Assembly: GCA_016870695.1 (NCBI GenBank)
Contig: VGAV01000077.1
Location: 1 to 8,813 of the forward strand
Direction: 5' to 3'
Source: Actinomycetota bacterium
GTDB lineage: Bacteria; Actinomycetota; Actinomycetes; Actinomycetales; Microbacteriaceae
DNA: 8,813 nucleotides
Shown: in pieces, positions 1-8,771 of the stretch
Layout of the letters: the number at the start of each line of letters is the position of its first letter
Numbering within the stretch: position 1 is the first letter of the stretch
Program-made: the position numbers and the translations under genes
The notes under the pieces: model-generated
Told to the model about the DNA's origin: nothing
Databases searched by the model: none
Seen by the model: the letters and a program-made list of their open reading frames with translations, nothing else

Positions 1-792
1 GAGGCGGTACCAGAGATACAGCGCGAAGCCGGCGAAGACGGCCCACTCGGCCGCGTAGAAGATGTTGAGCCAGTTGACCCGCGACCGCTCCTCGGGCGCG
101 GGAGAGGCGATGGCATCCAGGGGTCCGAAGGCGGACTGCGAGGCGATGTACGAGCGGTAGACCGCCACGCCCTCGGTGTCGTTCCAGCGACCGAGCAGCG
201 CGGGCGGCGACATGCGGGTGAGCGTCTGCGGGTCGGCGCCGGCCGGAGGTGCGACCGGGCCCTCGTCGGAGATGAGACGACCGACGACGTCAACGACCGC
301 ATCCGGGTCGGCGGCGGCGTCGGCCTGCAGCGTCGTGACGGCGGCGTCCGCGGCGTCGAGCGTGGGGGCCCAGCCCAGGGCGACGGCGATCGAGGTGGGG
401 CGGTCGACATCGTCGAGGCGCAGCTGTCCGGCGACCCAGTAGCCCTCCGTGTCGTCGCCGTTGTAGCGCGATGACACGACGACGAAGTCGGAGGGTACCC
501 AGCTGCCGCGGGCCTCGACCCGTTGGCCGACCTGCGGCTCGGGCAGGTACGCACCGGGCTCGCTGACGTCGGCGAGCGGCTGCACGACCTCCGTCAGTCC
601 GGGCTCCGGCGGTGCGGTGTCCACGGCGCGGCTGAGCTGCCACTGTCCGAGCCACGCGAGCACGCCCGCGACGAGCAGCGAGAACGCCAGCAGGGCGATC
701 CACCGCGGCCGCAGCATGACCTCGCGGAGGGTCGGCGGGAACAGGTCGGCGGGCGGGGCCGTCGACACCGCGTCGTCGCCGCGGAGGGTCAT
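1..792 (-). CDS. SURF1-family cytochrome c oxidase assembly protein (3' end cut by window edge)
   Basis: The reading frame stays open for 264 codons from an ATG at 792 to the window edge without a stop, so the C-terminus is missing, though probably only a short tail. SURF1 proteins are membrane factors that help assemble haem-copper cytochrome c oxidase. Visible hallmarks are a first membrane segment at about residues 31-49, followed at once by the family motif LGQWQLSR (48-55), a soluble extracytoplasmic domain of about 180 residues with an ALGW strand (138-141), and a second membrane segment at about 244-264 (NIFYAAEWAVFAGFALYLWY). This two-helix layout is typical of the family. The ATG at 792 lies 1 nt after the guaB3 stop and lacks a good ribosome site, which suggests translational coupling. 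Met26, just before the first helix, is an alternative start. It is the third gene of a unit with the TMEM175-family gene and guaB3. The family call is firm; the precise role is inferred. Confidence 0.9.
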   Translation of the reverse strand, partial: MTLRGDDAVSTAPPADLFPPTLREVMLRPRWIALLAFSLLVAGVLAWLGQWQLSRAVDTAPPEPGLTEVVQPLADVSEPGAYLPEPQVGQRVEARGSWVPSDFVVVSSRYNGDDTEGYWVAGQLRLDDVDRPTSIAVALGWAPTLDAADAAVTTLQADAAADPDAVVDVVGRLISDEGPVAPPAGADPQTLTRMSPPALLGRWNDTEGVAVYRSYIASQSAFGPLDAIASPAPEERSRVNWLNIFYAAEWAVFAGFALYLWYRL

Positions 793-793
793 G

Positions 794-1915
794 TCAGTGC
801 CCGTAAGGCGCCACGACGACCTCGACGCGCTGGAACTCCTTGAGGTCGGAGTAGCCCGTGGTGGCCATGGACTTGCGCAGAGCGCCGATGAGGTTGGCGG
901 TGCCGTCGGCGACGGGAGCCGGCCCGAAGAGCACCTGCTCGAGCGGACCGACGCGGTCGACCTCGACGCGGCGCCCGCGGGGCAGCTTGGCGTGGTGGGC
1001 CTCCGGGCCCCAGTGGAAGCCGCGGCCGGGCGCGTCGGTCGCACGGGCCAGGGCGACGCCGAGCATGACCGCGTCCGCACCCATGGCGAGCGCCTTCACG
1101 ATGTCGCCGGAGGTGCCGACGCCGCCGTCGGCGATGACGTGGACGTAGCGGCCGCCGGACTCGTCGAGGTAGTCGCGGCGGGCACCGGCGACGTCCGCGA
1201 CGGCCGTCGCCATCGGCGCGTGCAGGCCCAGCGTGGCGCGGGTCGTGGACGCCGCGCCGCCGCCGAAGCCGACGAGCACGCCCGCGGCCCCGGTGCGCAT
1301 GAGGTGGAGTGCGGCCGTGTAGGTGGCTGCGCCGCCGACGATGACGGGGACGTCGAGGTCGTAGATGAACTTCTTCAGGTTCAGCGGCTCGGCGACGCTC
1401 GAGACGTGCTCGGCCGAGACGGTGGTCCCGCGGATGACGAACAGGTCGACACCGGCGGCCACGACCGTCTCGTACAGGTCCTGCGTGCGCTGCGGGGTCA
1501 GGGCGCCGGCGACGGTGACACCGGCCGCGCGCACCTCCGCGAGCCGGTCGCGCACGAGCTCCGGCTTGATGGGCTCCGCGTAGAGCTCCTGCATGCGGCG
1601 GGTGGCGTCGGCCTCCGGCAGGTGGGCGATCTCGGCCAGCAGCGGCTCGGGGTCGTCGTACCGCGTCCACAGACCTTCGAGGTCGAGGACGCCGAGACCG
1701 CCGAGACGGCCCAGCTCGATCGCGGTGCGGGGGCTGACGACCGAGTCCATCGGGGCGCCGAGCACGGGGATGCCGAACTGGAACGCGTCGATGGTCCACG
1801 CCGTCGAGACGTCCTCGGGGTTGCGCGTGCGCCGCGACGGCACGACGGCGATGTCGTCGAAGGTGTAGGCGCGGCGGGCGCGCTTGGCGCGGCCGAGGTC
1901 GATCTCCATGGTCAC
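794..1915 (-). CDS. guaB3: GuaB3-family IMP dehydrogenase-related protein, CBS-less and without catalytic Cys
   Basis: A 373-residue TIM-barrel protein parallel to GuaB but lacking the CBS pair. Matching segments are FDDIAVVPSRRT (19-30) to YDDVLLLPG of GuaB, GAPMDSVVS (53-61) to [25 protein letters not shown] (261-276) to [16 protein letters not shown], and LIGALRKSM (342-350) to LIGGLRQSM. The catalytic loop of Gua[10 protein letters not shown], is here GGGAASTTR (218-226): the thioimidate-forming Cys is Ser223 (codon TCC at 1249-1247). The protein has no cysteine anywhere, and the Arg-Tyr flap is not recognisable. It therefore should not work by the standard IMPDH mechanism. Actinobacterial GuaB3 proteins are a known family whose role is poorly settled. 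The GTG at 1915 and the ATG two codons later (1909) are both possible starts: GGGA at 1921-1918 is spaced well for the ATG, while a TAGGCT box fits a leaderless GTG. It follows the TMEM175-family gene by 9 nt and precedes the SURF1 gene by 1 nt. Confidence 0.92.
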   Translation of the reverse strand: MTMEIDLGRAKRARRAYTFDDIAVVPSRRTRNPEDVSTAWTIDAFQFGIPVLGAPMDSVVSPRTAIELGRLGGLGVLDLEGLWTRYDDPEPLLAEIAHLPEADATRRMQELYAEPIKPELVRDRLAEVRAAGVTVAGALTPQRTQDLYETVVAAGVDLFVIRGTTVSAEHVSSVAEPLNLKKFIYDLDVPVIVGGAATYTAALHLMRTGAAGVLVGFGGGAASTTRATLGLHAPMATAVADVAGARRDYLDESGGRYVHVIADGGVGTSGDIVKALAMGADAVMLGVALARATDAPGRGFHWGPEAHHAKLPRGRRVEVDRVGPLEQVLFGPAPVADGTANLIGALRKSMATTGYSDLKEFQRVEVVVAPYGH

Positions 1916-1921
1916 CGTCCC

Positions 1922-1927
1922 AGCCTA
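1922..1927 (-). promoter_or_regulatory. Possible -10 box (TAGGCT) in front of guaB3
   Basis: TAGGCT fits the actinobacterial TANNNT pattern and is followed by 6 nt and then the GTG at 1915, so transcription could begin on the start codon itself. The box overlaps the TAG stop of the upstream gene. No -35 match is visible, and the genes are close enough to be read through, so this would be at most an internal promoter. Confidence 0.25.
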
Positions 1928-2623
1928 CCCGCGACCCTCCCCCTCGCCGTCGGCCGGGCGGGAACGTTCCCCGTCGGCCGCGCGCTCACGGTTCCCGTCG
2001 GCCGGGCGGGAACGGTCGCCGTGCAGCAGCCGCGTCAGCGGCCCGTCCAGGACGAACAGGAGGAACGCCGCCGATCCGATCCACGGAGAGGCGAGCACGA
2101 CGACGGCGCTGAGCAGCACCGCGCTGAGCGCGGCCCGCGACGCGCGGCGGGCGTCGTCGTCCGACATCCCGGCGACCGCTCCGGAGCGGCGGGCCCACAG
2201 CCACTGCACCCACCCGAGCAGGATCGCGACGAAGAAGTTGACCGGCAGCAGCACCCGTCCGAGCACCTCGTCGGCGTAGGCGGTGTTCAGCGACGACGTG
2301 AACGGCACGAGCACGATGAACAGCAGCCGGACGGTGTTGATCCACATCCCGACCGCGTCGATGCGGACCAGGTGCTCGAACTGCTGCACGTGGGTCATCC
2401 ACATGAGACAGAGGATGAGGAACCCGACGGCGAAGGTGAAGAGTGGATGCCACAGGCCGATCAGGGCGTCGGCGAGGGCGGCATCCGAGTCGATGTCCCC
2501 CAGCGAACGGTCCGTCAGCCCCAGGACGAGCAGGGTCGCGGCGATCGCGAAGACGCCGTCGGTGAACGCCTCGGTCCGACGGGTCGAGACCGACGCGTCG
2601 GGATGGCTGCGACGCCGGATCAT
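1925..2623 (-). CDS. TMEM175/DUF1211-family membrane protein (putative potassium channel)
   Basis: A 232-residue membrane protein with about six hydrophobic segments: 19-36, 57-78, 88-108, 124-144, 165-180 and 182-200. The first helix carries the family signature R-x2-x-F-[ST]-D-G-V-F-A-I-A as R17 and FTDGVFAIA (20-28). The second ends in WMTHVQQF (75-82), and the third contains N96 with a later PF (107-108), all usual in DUF1211. Characterised bacterial TMEM175 homologues are tetrameric potassium-permeable channels, so a potassium leak role is the best inference. The tail (204-227) is three 8-residue units, RSRPADGN, RERAADGE and RSRPADGE, and is hydrophilic and probably disordered in the cytoplasm. 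The ATG at 2623 has no Shine-Dalgarno but sits 7 nt after a TACGCT box, which fits leaderless translation; a GTG at 2629 is an alternative start. It begins the unit that includes guaB3 and the SURF1 gene. Confidence 0.88.
   Translation of the reverse strand: MIRRRSHPDASVSTRRTEAFTDGVFAIAATLLVLGLTDRSLGDIDSDAALADALIGLWHPLFTFAVGFLILCLMWMTHVQQFEHLVRIDAVGMWINTVRLLFIVLVPFTSSLNTAYADEVLGRVLLPVNFFVAILLGWVQWLWARRSGAVAGMSDDDARRASRAALSAVLLSAVVVLASPWIGSAAFLLFVLDGPLTRLLHGDRSRPADGNRERAADGERSRPADGEGEGRG
1946..2017. repeat. Three tandem 24-bp units in the 3' end of the TMEM175-family gene
   Basis: The 8-mer GTCGGCCG recurs at 1949, 1973 and 1997, an exact 24-bp period. Units 1 and 3 also share GGCGGGAACG, whereas unit 2 has diverged in that half. 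Each unit encodes 8 residues, so the array is in frame and lengthens the hydrophilic tail. Positions 1951-1980 also form an interrupted inverted repeat with a perfect core GGGAACGTTCCC at 1960-1971. Confidence 0.85.
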
Positions 2624-2629
2624 GCGCAC

Positions 2630-2635
2630 AGCGTA
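2630..2635 (-). promoter_or_regulatory. -10 box (TACGCT) of the TMEM175-guaB3-SURF1 unit, probably leaderless
   Basis: TACGCT on the minus strand lies 6 nt before the A of the ATG at 2623, which places the expected transcription start on the start codon. No purine-rich ribosome site occurs upstream of that ATG. The box lies just past the guaB terminator, where a new transcription unit would be expected. There is no convincing -35 element (the hexamer 17 bp upstream is CCTCGT), as is common for actinobacterial promoters. Confidence 0.5.
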
Positions 2636-2653
2636 GCGGCGGCGAGGAGACGA

Positions 2654-2687
2654 CGAGGGGCCGGGCAGTCGCCTGCCCGGCCCCTCG
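2654..2687 (-). terminator. Rho-independent-type terminator after guaB
   Basis: A perfect 15-bp stem, CGAGGGGCCGGGCAG (2654-2668) paired with 2673-2687, closes a TCGC loop. It begins 7 nt after the guaB TAA. In the guaB direction it is followed by TCGTCTCCTC, a pyrimidine-rich stretch rather than a clean U-tract, as usual in high-GC actinomycetes. It separates guaB from the next unit. Confidence 0.85.
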
Positions 2688-2694
2688 GAACCGT

Positions 2695-4197
<1,503 letters not shown>

Positions 4198-4200
4198 TTA

Positions 4201-4207
4201 TCCTCCT
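4201..4207 (-). promoter_or_regulatory. Strong ribosome binding site of guaB
   Basis: AGGAGGA on the minus strand, three bases (TAA) before the ATG, fixes the guaB start. It is the strongest Shine-Dalgarno associated with a gene in the window and suggests high translation of this housekeeping enzyme. Confidence 0.85.
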
Positions 4208-4270
4208 GCGCGCGCGGCGCCTGCTCGAAAAGGACGACGACGGCCGGAGCGAATGAGCGCTCCAGCTGCG

Positions 4271-4304
4271 ATTCTAAGCGTCCGCGAGGCGGGAAACATT
4301 CCCG
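4271..4304 (-). promoter_or_regulatory. Probable guaB promoter with a 15-bp palindrome at the -35 position
   Basis: TAGAAT at 4276-4271 is a good -10 box. It gives a start near 4264 and a leader of about 67 nt. The -35 position (about 4294-4299) has no TTGACA match but lies inside a perfect inverted repeat, CGGGAA-ACA-TTCCCG (4290-4304). The palindrome could be an operator or activator site; no regulator can be named. The leader starts with a small hairpin, GGAGCG/CGCTCC (4246-4251 and 4258-4263). No purine riboswitch structure was recognised. Confidence 0.5.
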
Positions 4305-4380
4305 TCCGCCGTCGACCGAGCACAAGAACGCAACGACACGGTTCGCTAACGAGGTGGTCGGCGAAACATGGGCGACACAT

Positions 4381-4394
4381 TACGCTCGTACGGT
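4381..4394 (+). promoter_or_regulatory. Candidate -10 boxes of the liv operon (TACGCT, TACGGT)
   Basis: Two TANNNT hexamers, TACGCT (4381-4386) and TACGGT (4389-4394), lie 54-67 nt upstream of the livH GTG. Neither has a clear -35 partner, so the choice between them is open. They are the best candidates in the 240-nt divergent region for rightward transcription. Confidence 0.35.
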
Positions 4395-4405
4395 CGAACG
4401 TCGAA

Positions 4406-4427
4406 GCTGACGGGCGACATCGTCAGC
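4406..4427 (+). promoter_or_regulatory. Hairpin in the livH leader
   Basis: GCTGACG (4406-4412) and CGTCAGC (4421-4427) form a perfect 7-bp stem with an 8-nt loop. The stem ends 11 nt before the GGAG ribosome site at 4439-4442. It may be an mRNA structure affecting translation or stability, or a protein-binding dyad; no family was recognised. Confidence 0.45.
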
Positions 4428-4447
4428 GCTGCCGAACTGGAGACTCC

Positions 4448-5788
4448 GTGGGTCATTCCTCCCCCACCGCGATACGATCGCGCACCCTTCCCCGCATGGC
4501 CCTCGTCGTCTCGCTCCTCGCGAGCGCGATCGCCGTCCTGAGCCTGCTCTTCGCGACACCCGCGAGCGCGCAGACGACGCCCGCCCCCACGCCATCCGCG
4601 GGGACCGGCGACGTCTCGAGCTCCTACTCCATCGGCGGCATCATCCGCGCCGAGGACGAGCCCCTCGAGGGCGTCGAGGTGAGCGTCGAGGGCTCCGGGT
4701 TCTCCGAGATCGGCACCACGGGCGCCGACGGGCGCTGGTCGGTGGCCGTGCCCGGGCCGGGCGCCTACACGGCGACGCTGCAGGTCGACACCCTGCCCGA
4801 CGGCGTGGCTCCCCGCGACCCCGACAACGTGACGCGCGACGTCACCATCGGCACCACCAACACGGTGAACGTGCTGTTCCCGACGGGCGAGGGCACGGCG
4901 GCATCCGGGTCCATCTGGGACACCATCTTCACGCGCTTCTTCTACGGCCTGAACTTCGGCCTGCTGCTGGCGCTGGCCGCCATCGGCATCTCACTGATCT
5001 TCGGCACCACCGGCGTGAACAACTTCGCACACGGCGAGATGCTGACCTTCGGCGCGATCATCTTCTACATCTTCACCGCGATGGGGTGGAACCTCATCCT
5101 GGCGCTGCTGATCACCGTCGCGCTCTCCGTGGCGCTCGGGTACACGCAGGATGCCGTCCTGTTCAAACCACTCCGCAGACGCGGGGTCGGGTTGGTGCAG
5201 GTGCTGATCGTGACCATCGGTCTGTCGATCGTCCTGCGCTACGGCTACCTGTTCTTCTTCGGCGGCGGCACGCAGAACATCGCCACCGGCATCGCGGACA
5301 CCGTCACGATCGGCCCGGTCACCGTCACGCTGACCTCGATCATCAGCATGGGCGTCAGCGTCGTGATGCTCGCTGCGGTGGCCTACTTCCTGACCCGCAC
5401 CCGCATCGGCAAGGCCACCCGCGCCGTGAGCGACAACGCCTCGCTCGCATCGGCCTCGGGCATCAACGTCGACCGCGTCATCCGGATCGTCTGGATGATG
5501 GCCGGCGGTCTCACGGGCCTCTCGGGCGTGCTGTACGGCCTGTACCGCGGCGTCACCTGGGACATGGGCTTCGCGATCCTGCTGCTGCTGTTCGCCGCGG
5601 TCACCCTCGGCGGCCTGGGCAGTGCGTTCGGCGCCCTCGTCGGCTCGCTCATCATCGGAATCATCACGGAACTGTCCACCATCGTCATCCCGCCGGACCT
5701 CCGCTACGCGGTGGCCCTCATCGTGCTCATCGGCGTGCTGCTCTTCCGGCCGCAGGGTGTACTGGGACGTAAAGAGCGGATCGGCTGA
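4448..5788 (+). CDS. livH: LivH-type ABC transporter permease fused to a signal peptide and exported beta-sandwich domain
   Basis: The first gene of the importer operon, 446 residues, about 150 longer than a usual LivH. GGAG at 4439-4442, 5 nt before the GTG at 4448, decides the start; the in-frame ATG at 4496 has no ribosome site and would shorten the signal peptide's basic region. Residues 1-41 are a classical signal peptide: basic n-region R10/R12/R16, hydrophobic core 18-36, and ASA ending at 41. Residues 42-55 are a Thr/Pro/Ala/Ser linker. Residues about 60-145 look like a carboxypeptidase-regulatory or Cna-B-like sandwich: IGGII, P72-L-x-GVEVSVEG (72-82), T90-T-G-A-D-G-R-W-S-V (90-99) and G105-A-Y-T-A-T-L (105-111). 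The permease spans about 155-446 with NNFAHGEM (191-198), the cytoplasmic coupling-loop region RTRIGKATRAVSDN (317-330), GGLGS (near 388) and FRPQGVLG (433-440). LivH proteins form a heterodimeric channel with LivM. The substrate cannot be assigned. Confidence 0.93.
   Translation: MGHSSPTAIRSRTLPRMALVVSLLASAIAVLSLLFATPASAQTTPAPTPSAGTGDVSSSYSIGGIIRAEDEPLEGVEVSVEGSGFSEIGTTGADGRWSVAVPGPGAYTATLQVDTLPDGVAPRDPDNVTRDVTIGTTNTVNVLFPTGEGTAASGSIWDTIFTRFFYGLNFGLLLALAAIGISLIFGTTGVNNFAHGEMLTFGAIIFYIFTAMGWNLILALLITVALSVALGYTQDAVLFKPLRRRGVGLVQVLIVTIGLSIVLRYGYLFFFGGGTQNIATGIADTVTIGPVTVTLTSIISMGVSVVMLAAVAYFLTRTRIGKATRAVSDNASLASASGINVDRVIRIVWMMAGGLTGLSGVLYGLYRGVTWDMGFAILLLLFAAVTLGGLGSAFGALVGSLIIGIITELSTIVIPPDLRYAVALIVLIGVLLFRPQGVLGRKERIG
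4571..4884 (+). other. Encoded extracellular extension of LivH (linker plus carboxypeptidase-regulatory-like domain)
   Basis: This segment encodes residues 42-145 of the livH product, after the predicted signal peptidase site. The pattern of short alternating strands, a PLEGVEV turn-strand, a TGADGRW turn and a PGPGAYTATL strand matches the beta-sandwich found in carboxypeptidase-regulatory-like and Cna-B domains. Such domains usually stabilise or bind; they have no catalytic residues. The fold call comes from motif reading only. Confidence 0.65.
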
Positions 5789-5799
5789 GGAAAAGACTC

Positions 5800-6772
5800 A
5801 TGGACTGGCTTTCGATCTTCAACAACGCCGCGGGCGAGCTCATCAGCCCGACCACCGCGGCCTACGCCCTCGCGGCGATCGGCCTCAGCGTGCACTTCGG
5901 GTACGCGGGTCTGCTCAACTTCGGTCAGGCGGGCTTCATGGCCGTCGGCGCCTACGCGTTCGCCATCTCGACGCTGTCGCTCTCGGCCCCGGTGTGGCTG
6001 GCGATCCTCATCGCCATCGTCGCCTCGGTGGTGTTCGCCTTCATCCTCGGCATCCCGACCCTTCGTCTGCGTGCCGACTACCTCGCCATCGTCACCATCG
6101 CGGCGGCCGAGATCATCCGCTACGTGGTGTCGACCGTCGGGCTCACCGACGTCACCGGCGGCTCGCAGGGCTTGAACGGCTACAACCGCGAGTTCCAGGC
6201 GCTCAACCCGCTCCCCGAGGGCACCTACGGCATCGGCCCGTGGACCTACTCGGCGAACGACTGGTGGGTCCGCCTCTTCGGCTGGCTCCTCGTGATCGTC
6301 GCGACGATCCTCGTGTACGTGCTGATGCGCAGCCCCTGGGGCCGCGTCGTCAAGGGCATCCGCGAGGACGAGGACGCCGTGCGCAGCCTCGGCAAGAACG
6401 TCTACTCCTACAAGATGCAGGCGCTCGTGCTCGGTGGCGTCATGGGCGGTCTGGCGGGCGTGGTGTTCATCCTCCCCCGCGCCGTCCAGCCGGGTAACTA
6501 CGGCACCGCACTGACCTTCTTCGTGTGGACGGCGCTGCTGCTCGGCGGCGCAGCCACCCTGCTCGGCCCGATCGTGGGCGCCATGCTCTTCTGGGTCCTG
6601 CTCTCGCTGTCGAACGGCATCATCGTCGGACTGCGCGATGTCGGCATCCTGGGCTTCATGAGCAGCACGCAGGCCGGCCAGGTGCGCTTCATCCTCGTCG
6701 GAATCGGTCTGATGCTCCTGGTCATCTTCCGGCCACAGGGGATCTTCGGAAACAAGAAGGAGCTGTCGTTCA

Positions 6773-6780
<8 letters not shown>
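5800..6780 (+). CDS. livM: LivM-type ABC transporter permease
   Basis: A 326-residue polytopic membrane protein, the usual length for LivM, which pairs with LivH to form the import channel. Family hallmarks are IGLSVHFGYAGLLNFGQAGF (27-46), GIPTLRLRADYLAIVTIA (84-101), the TGGSQGLNG loop (119-127), the cytoplasmic ATPase-contact region RSPWGRVVKGIREDEDAVRSLG (177-198, just over one helix-turn block), and a C-terminal FRPQGIFGNKKE (310-321). About eight to ten hydrophobic segments are visible, with basic residues in the presumed cytoplasmic loops. It lies 11 nt after the livH stop. GAGGA at 5787-5791 overlaps that stop and serves as ribosome site for the ATG at 5800. Its last 8 nt overlap the start of livG. 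No signal peptide or extra domain is present, unlike its partner. Confidence 0.95.
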
Positions 6781-8487
<1,707 letters not shown>

Positions 8488-8509
8488 CCCCCTCCCCCCC
8501 CTCCCCGCA

Positions 8510-8539
8510 AGCGCCCCGCGGCCTCGGCCGCGGGGCGCT
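8510..8539 (+). terminator. Terminator of the liv operon
   Basis: AGCGCCCCGCGGCC (8510-8523) pairs perfectly with 8526-8539, giving a 14-bp GC-rich stem; the two-base TC spacer implies the top pair opens to a 4-nt loop. It is followed by GTCGTTCGTCC, a weak U-containing tail. Its position right after livF and before a gene-poor stretch supports termination. Confidence 0.85.
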
Positions 8540-8592
8540 GTCGTTCGTCCGGCCGGTGCCGCCGTTCGCCCGGTGGGCGCCGCGTCGGCGAA

Positions 8593-8632
8593 GGGAGGGG
8601 ATGCGGCCGGGGGAGGTGGCATCCCCCCCTCC
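8593..8632. repeat. Imperfect inverted repeat after the liv terminator
   Basis: GGGGATGC (8597-8604) pairs with GCATCCCC (8619-8626). After three extra C residues (8627-8629), GGA (8594-8596) pairs with TCC (8630-8632). The loop is 14 nt and purine-rich. It may be a second terminator-like hairpin or chance in a skewed stretch; no other role is visible. Confidence 0.5.
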
Positions 8633-8718
8633 ACCTCCTCCCCCCGCCACATCTCCTCCCCCGGCCACGAGCAACCCCCAGGGGTGAGGAGGAGTCGCGG
8701 CCGTGTGCGGGCGGCTCG

Positions 8719-8771
8719 GCCGTCCTGTGGAGCCCGGGAAGCCGCCTTGAGAGCCGTCCTGCGGAGACCGG
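8719..8771. repeat. Direct repeat pair of 19 bp
   Basis: GCCGTCCTGTGGAGCCCGG (8719-8737) and GCCGTCCTGCGGAGACCGG (8753-8771) match at 17 of 19 positions. The spacing of 34 bp start to start is about three helical turns. They lie upstream of whatever gene is beyond the right edge. Confidence 0.6.

Noticed and set aside
4198..4264. Purine riboswitch in the guaB leader
   Set aside because: The leader is only about 67 nt, with one 6-bp hairpin and no recognisable aptamer elements.
4341..4389. GlnR-like nitrogen-control box in front of livH (GAAAC at 4363, GACAC at 4374)
   Set aside because: Only two of the four expected half-sites are partly matched, and the flanking positions (4352, 4385) do not fit GTNAC-N6-GNAAC.
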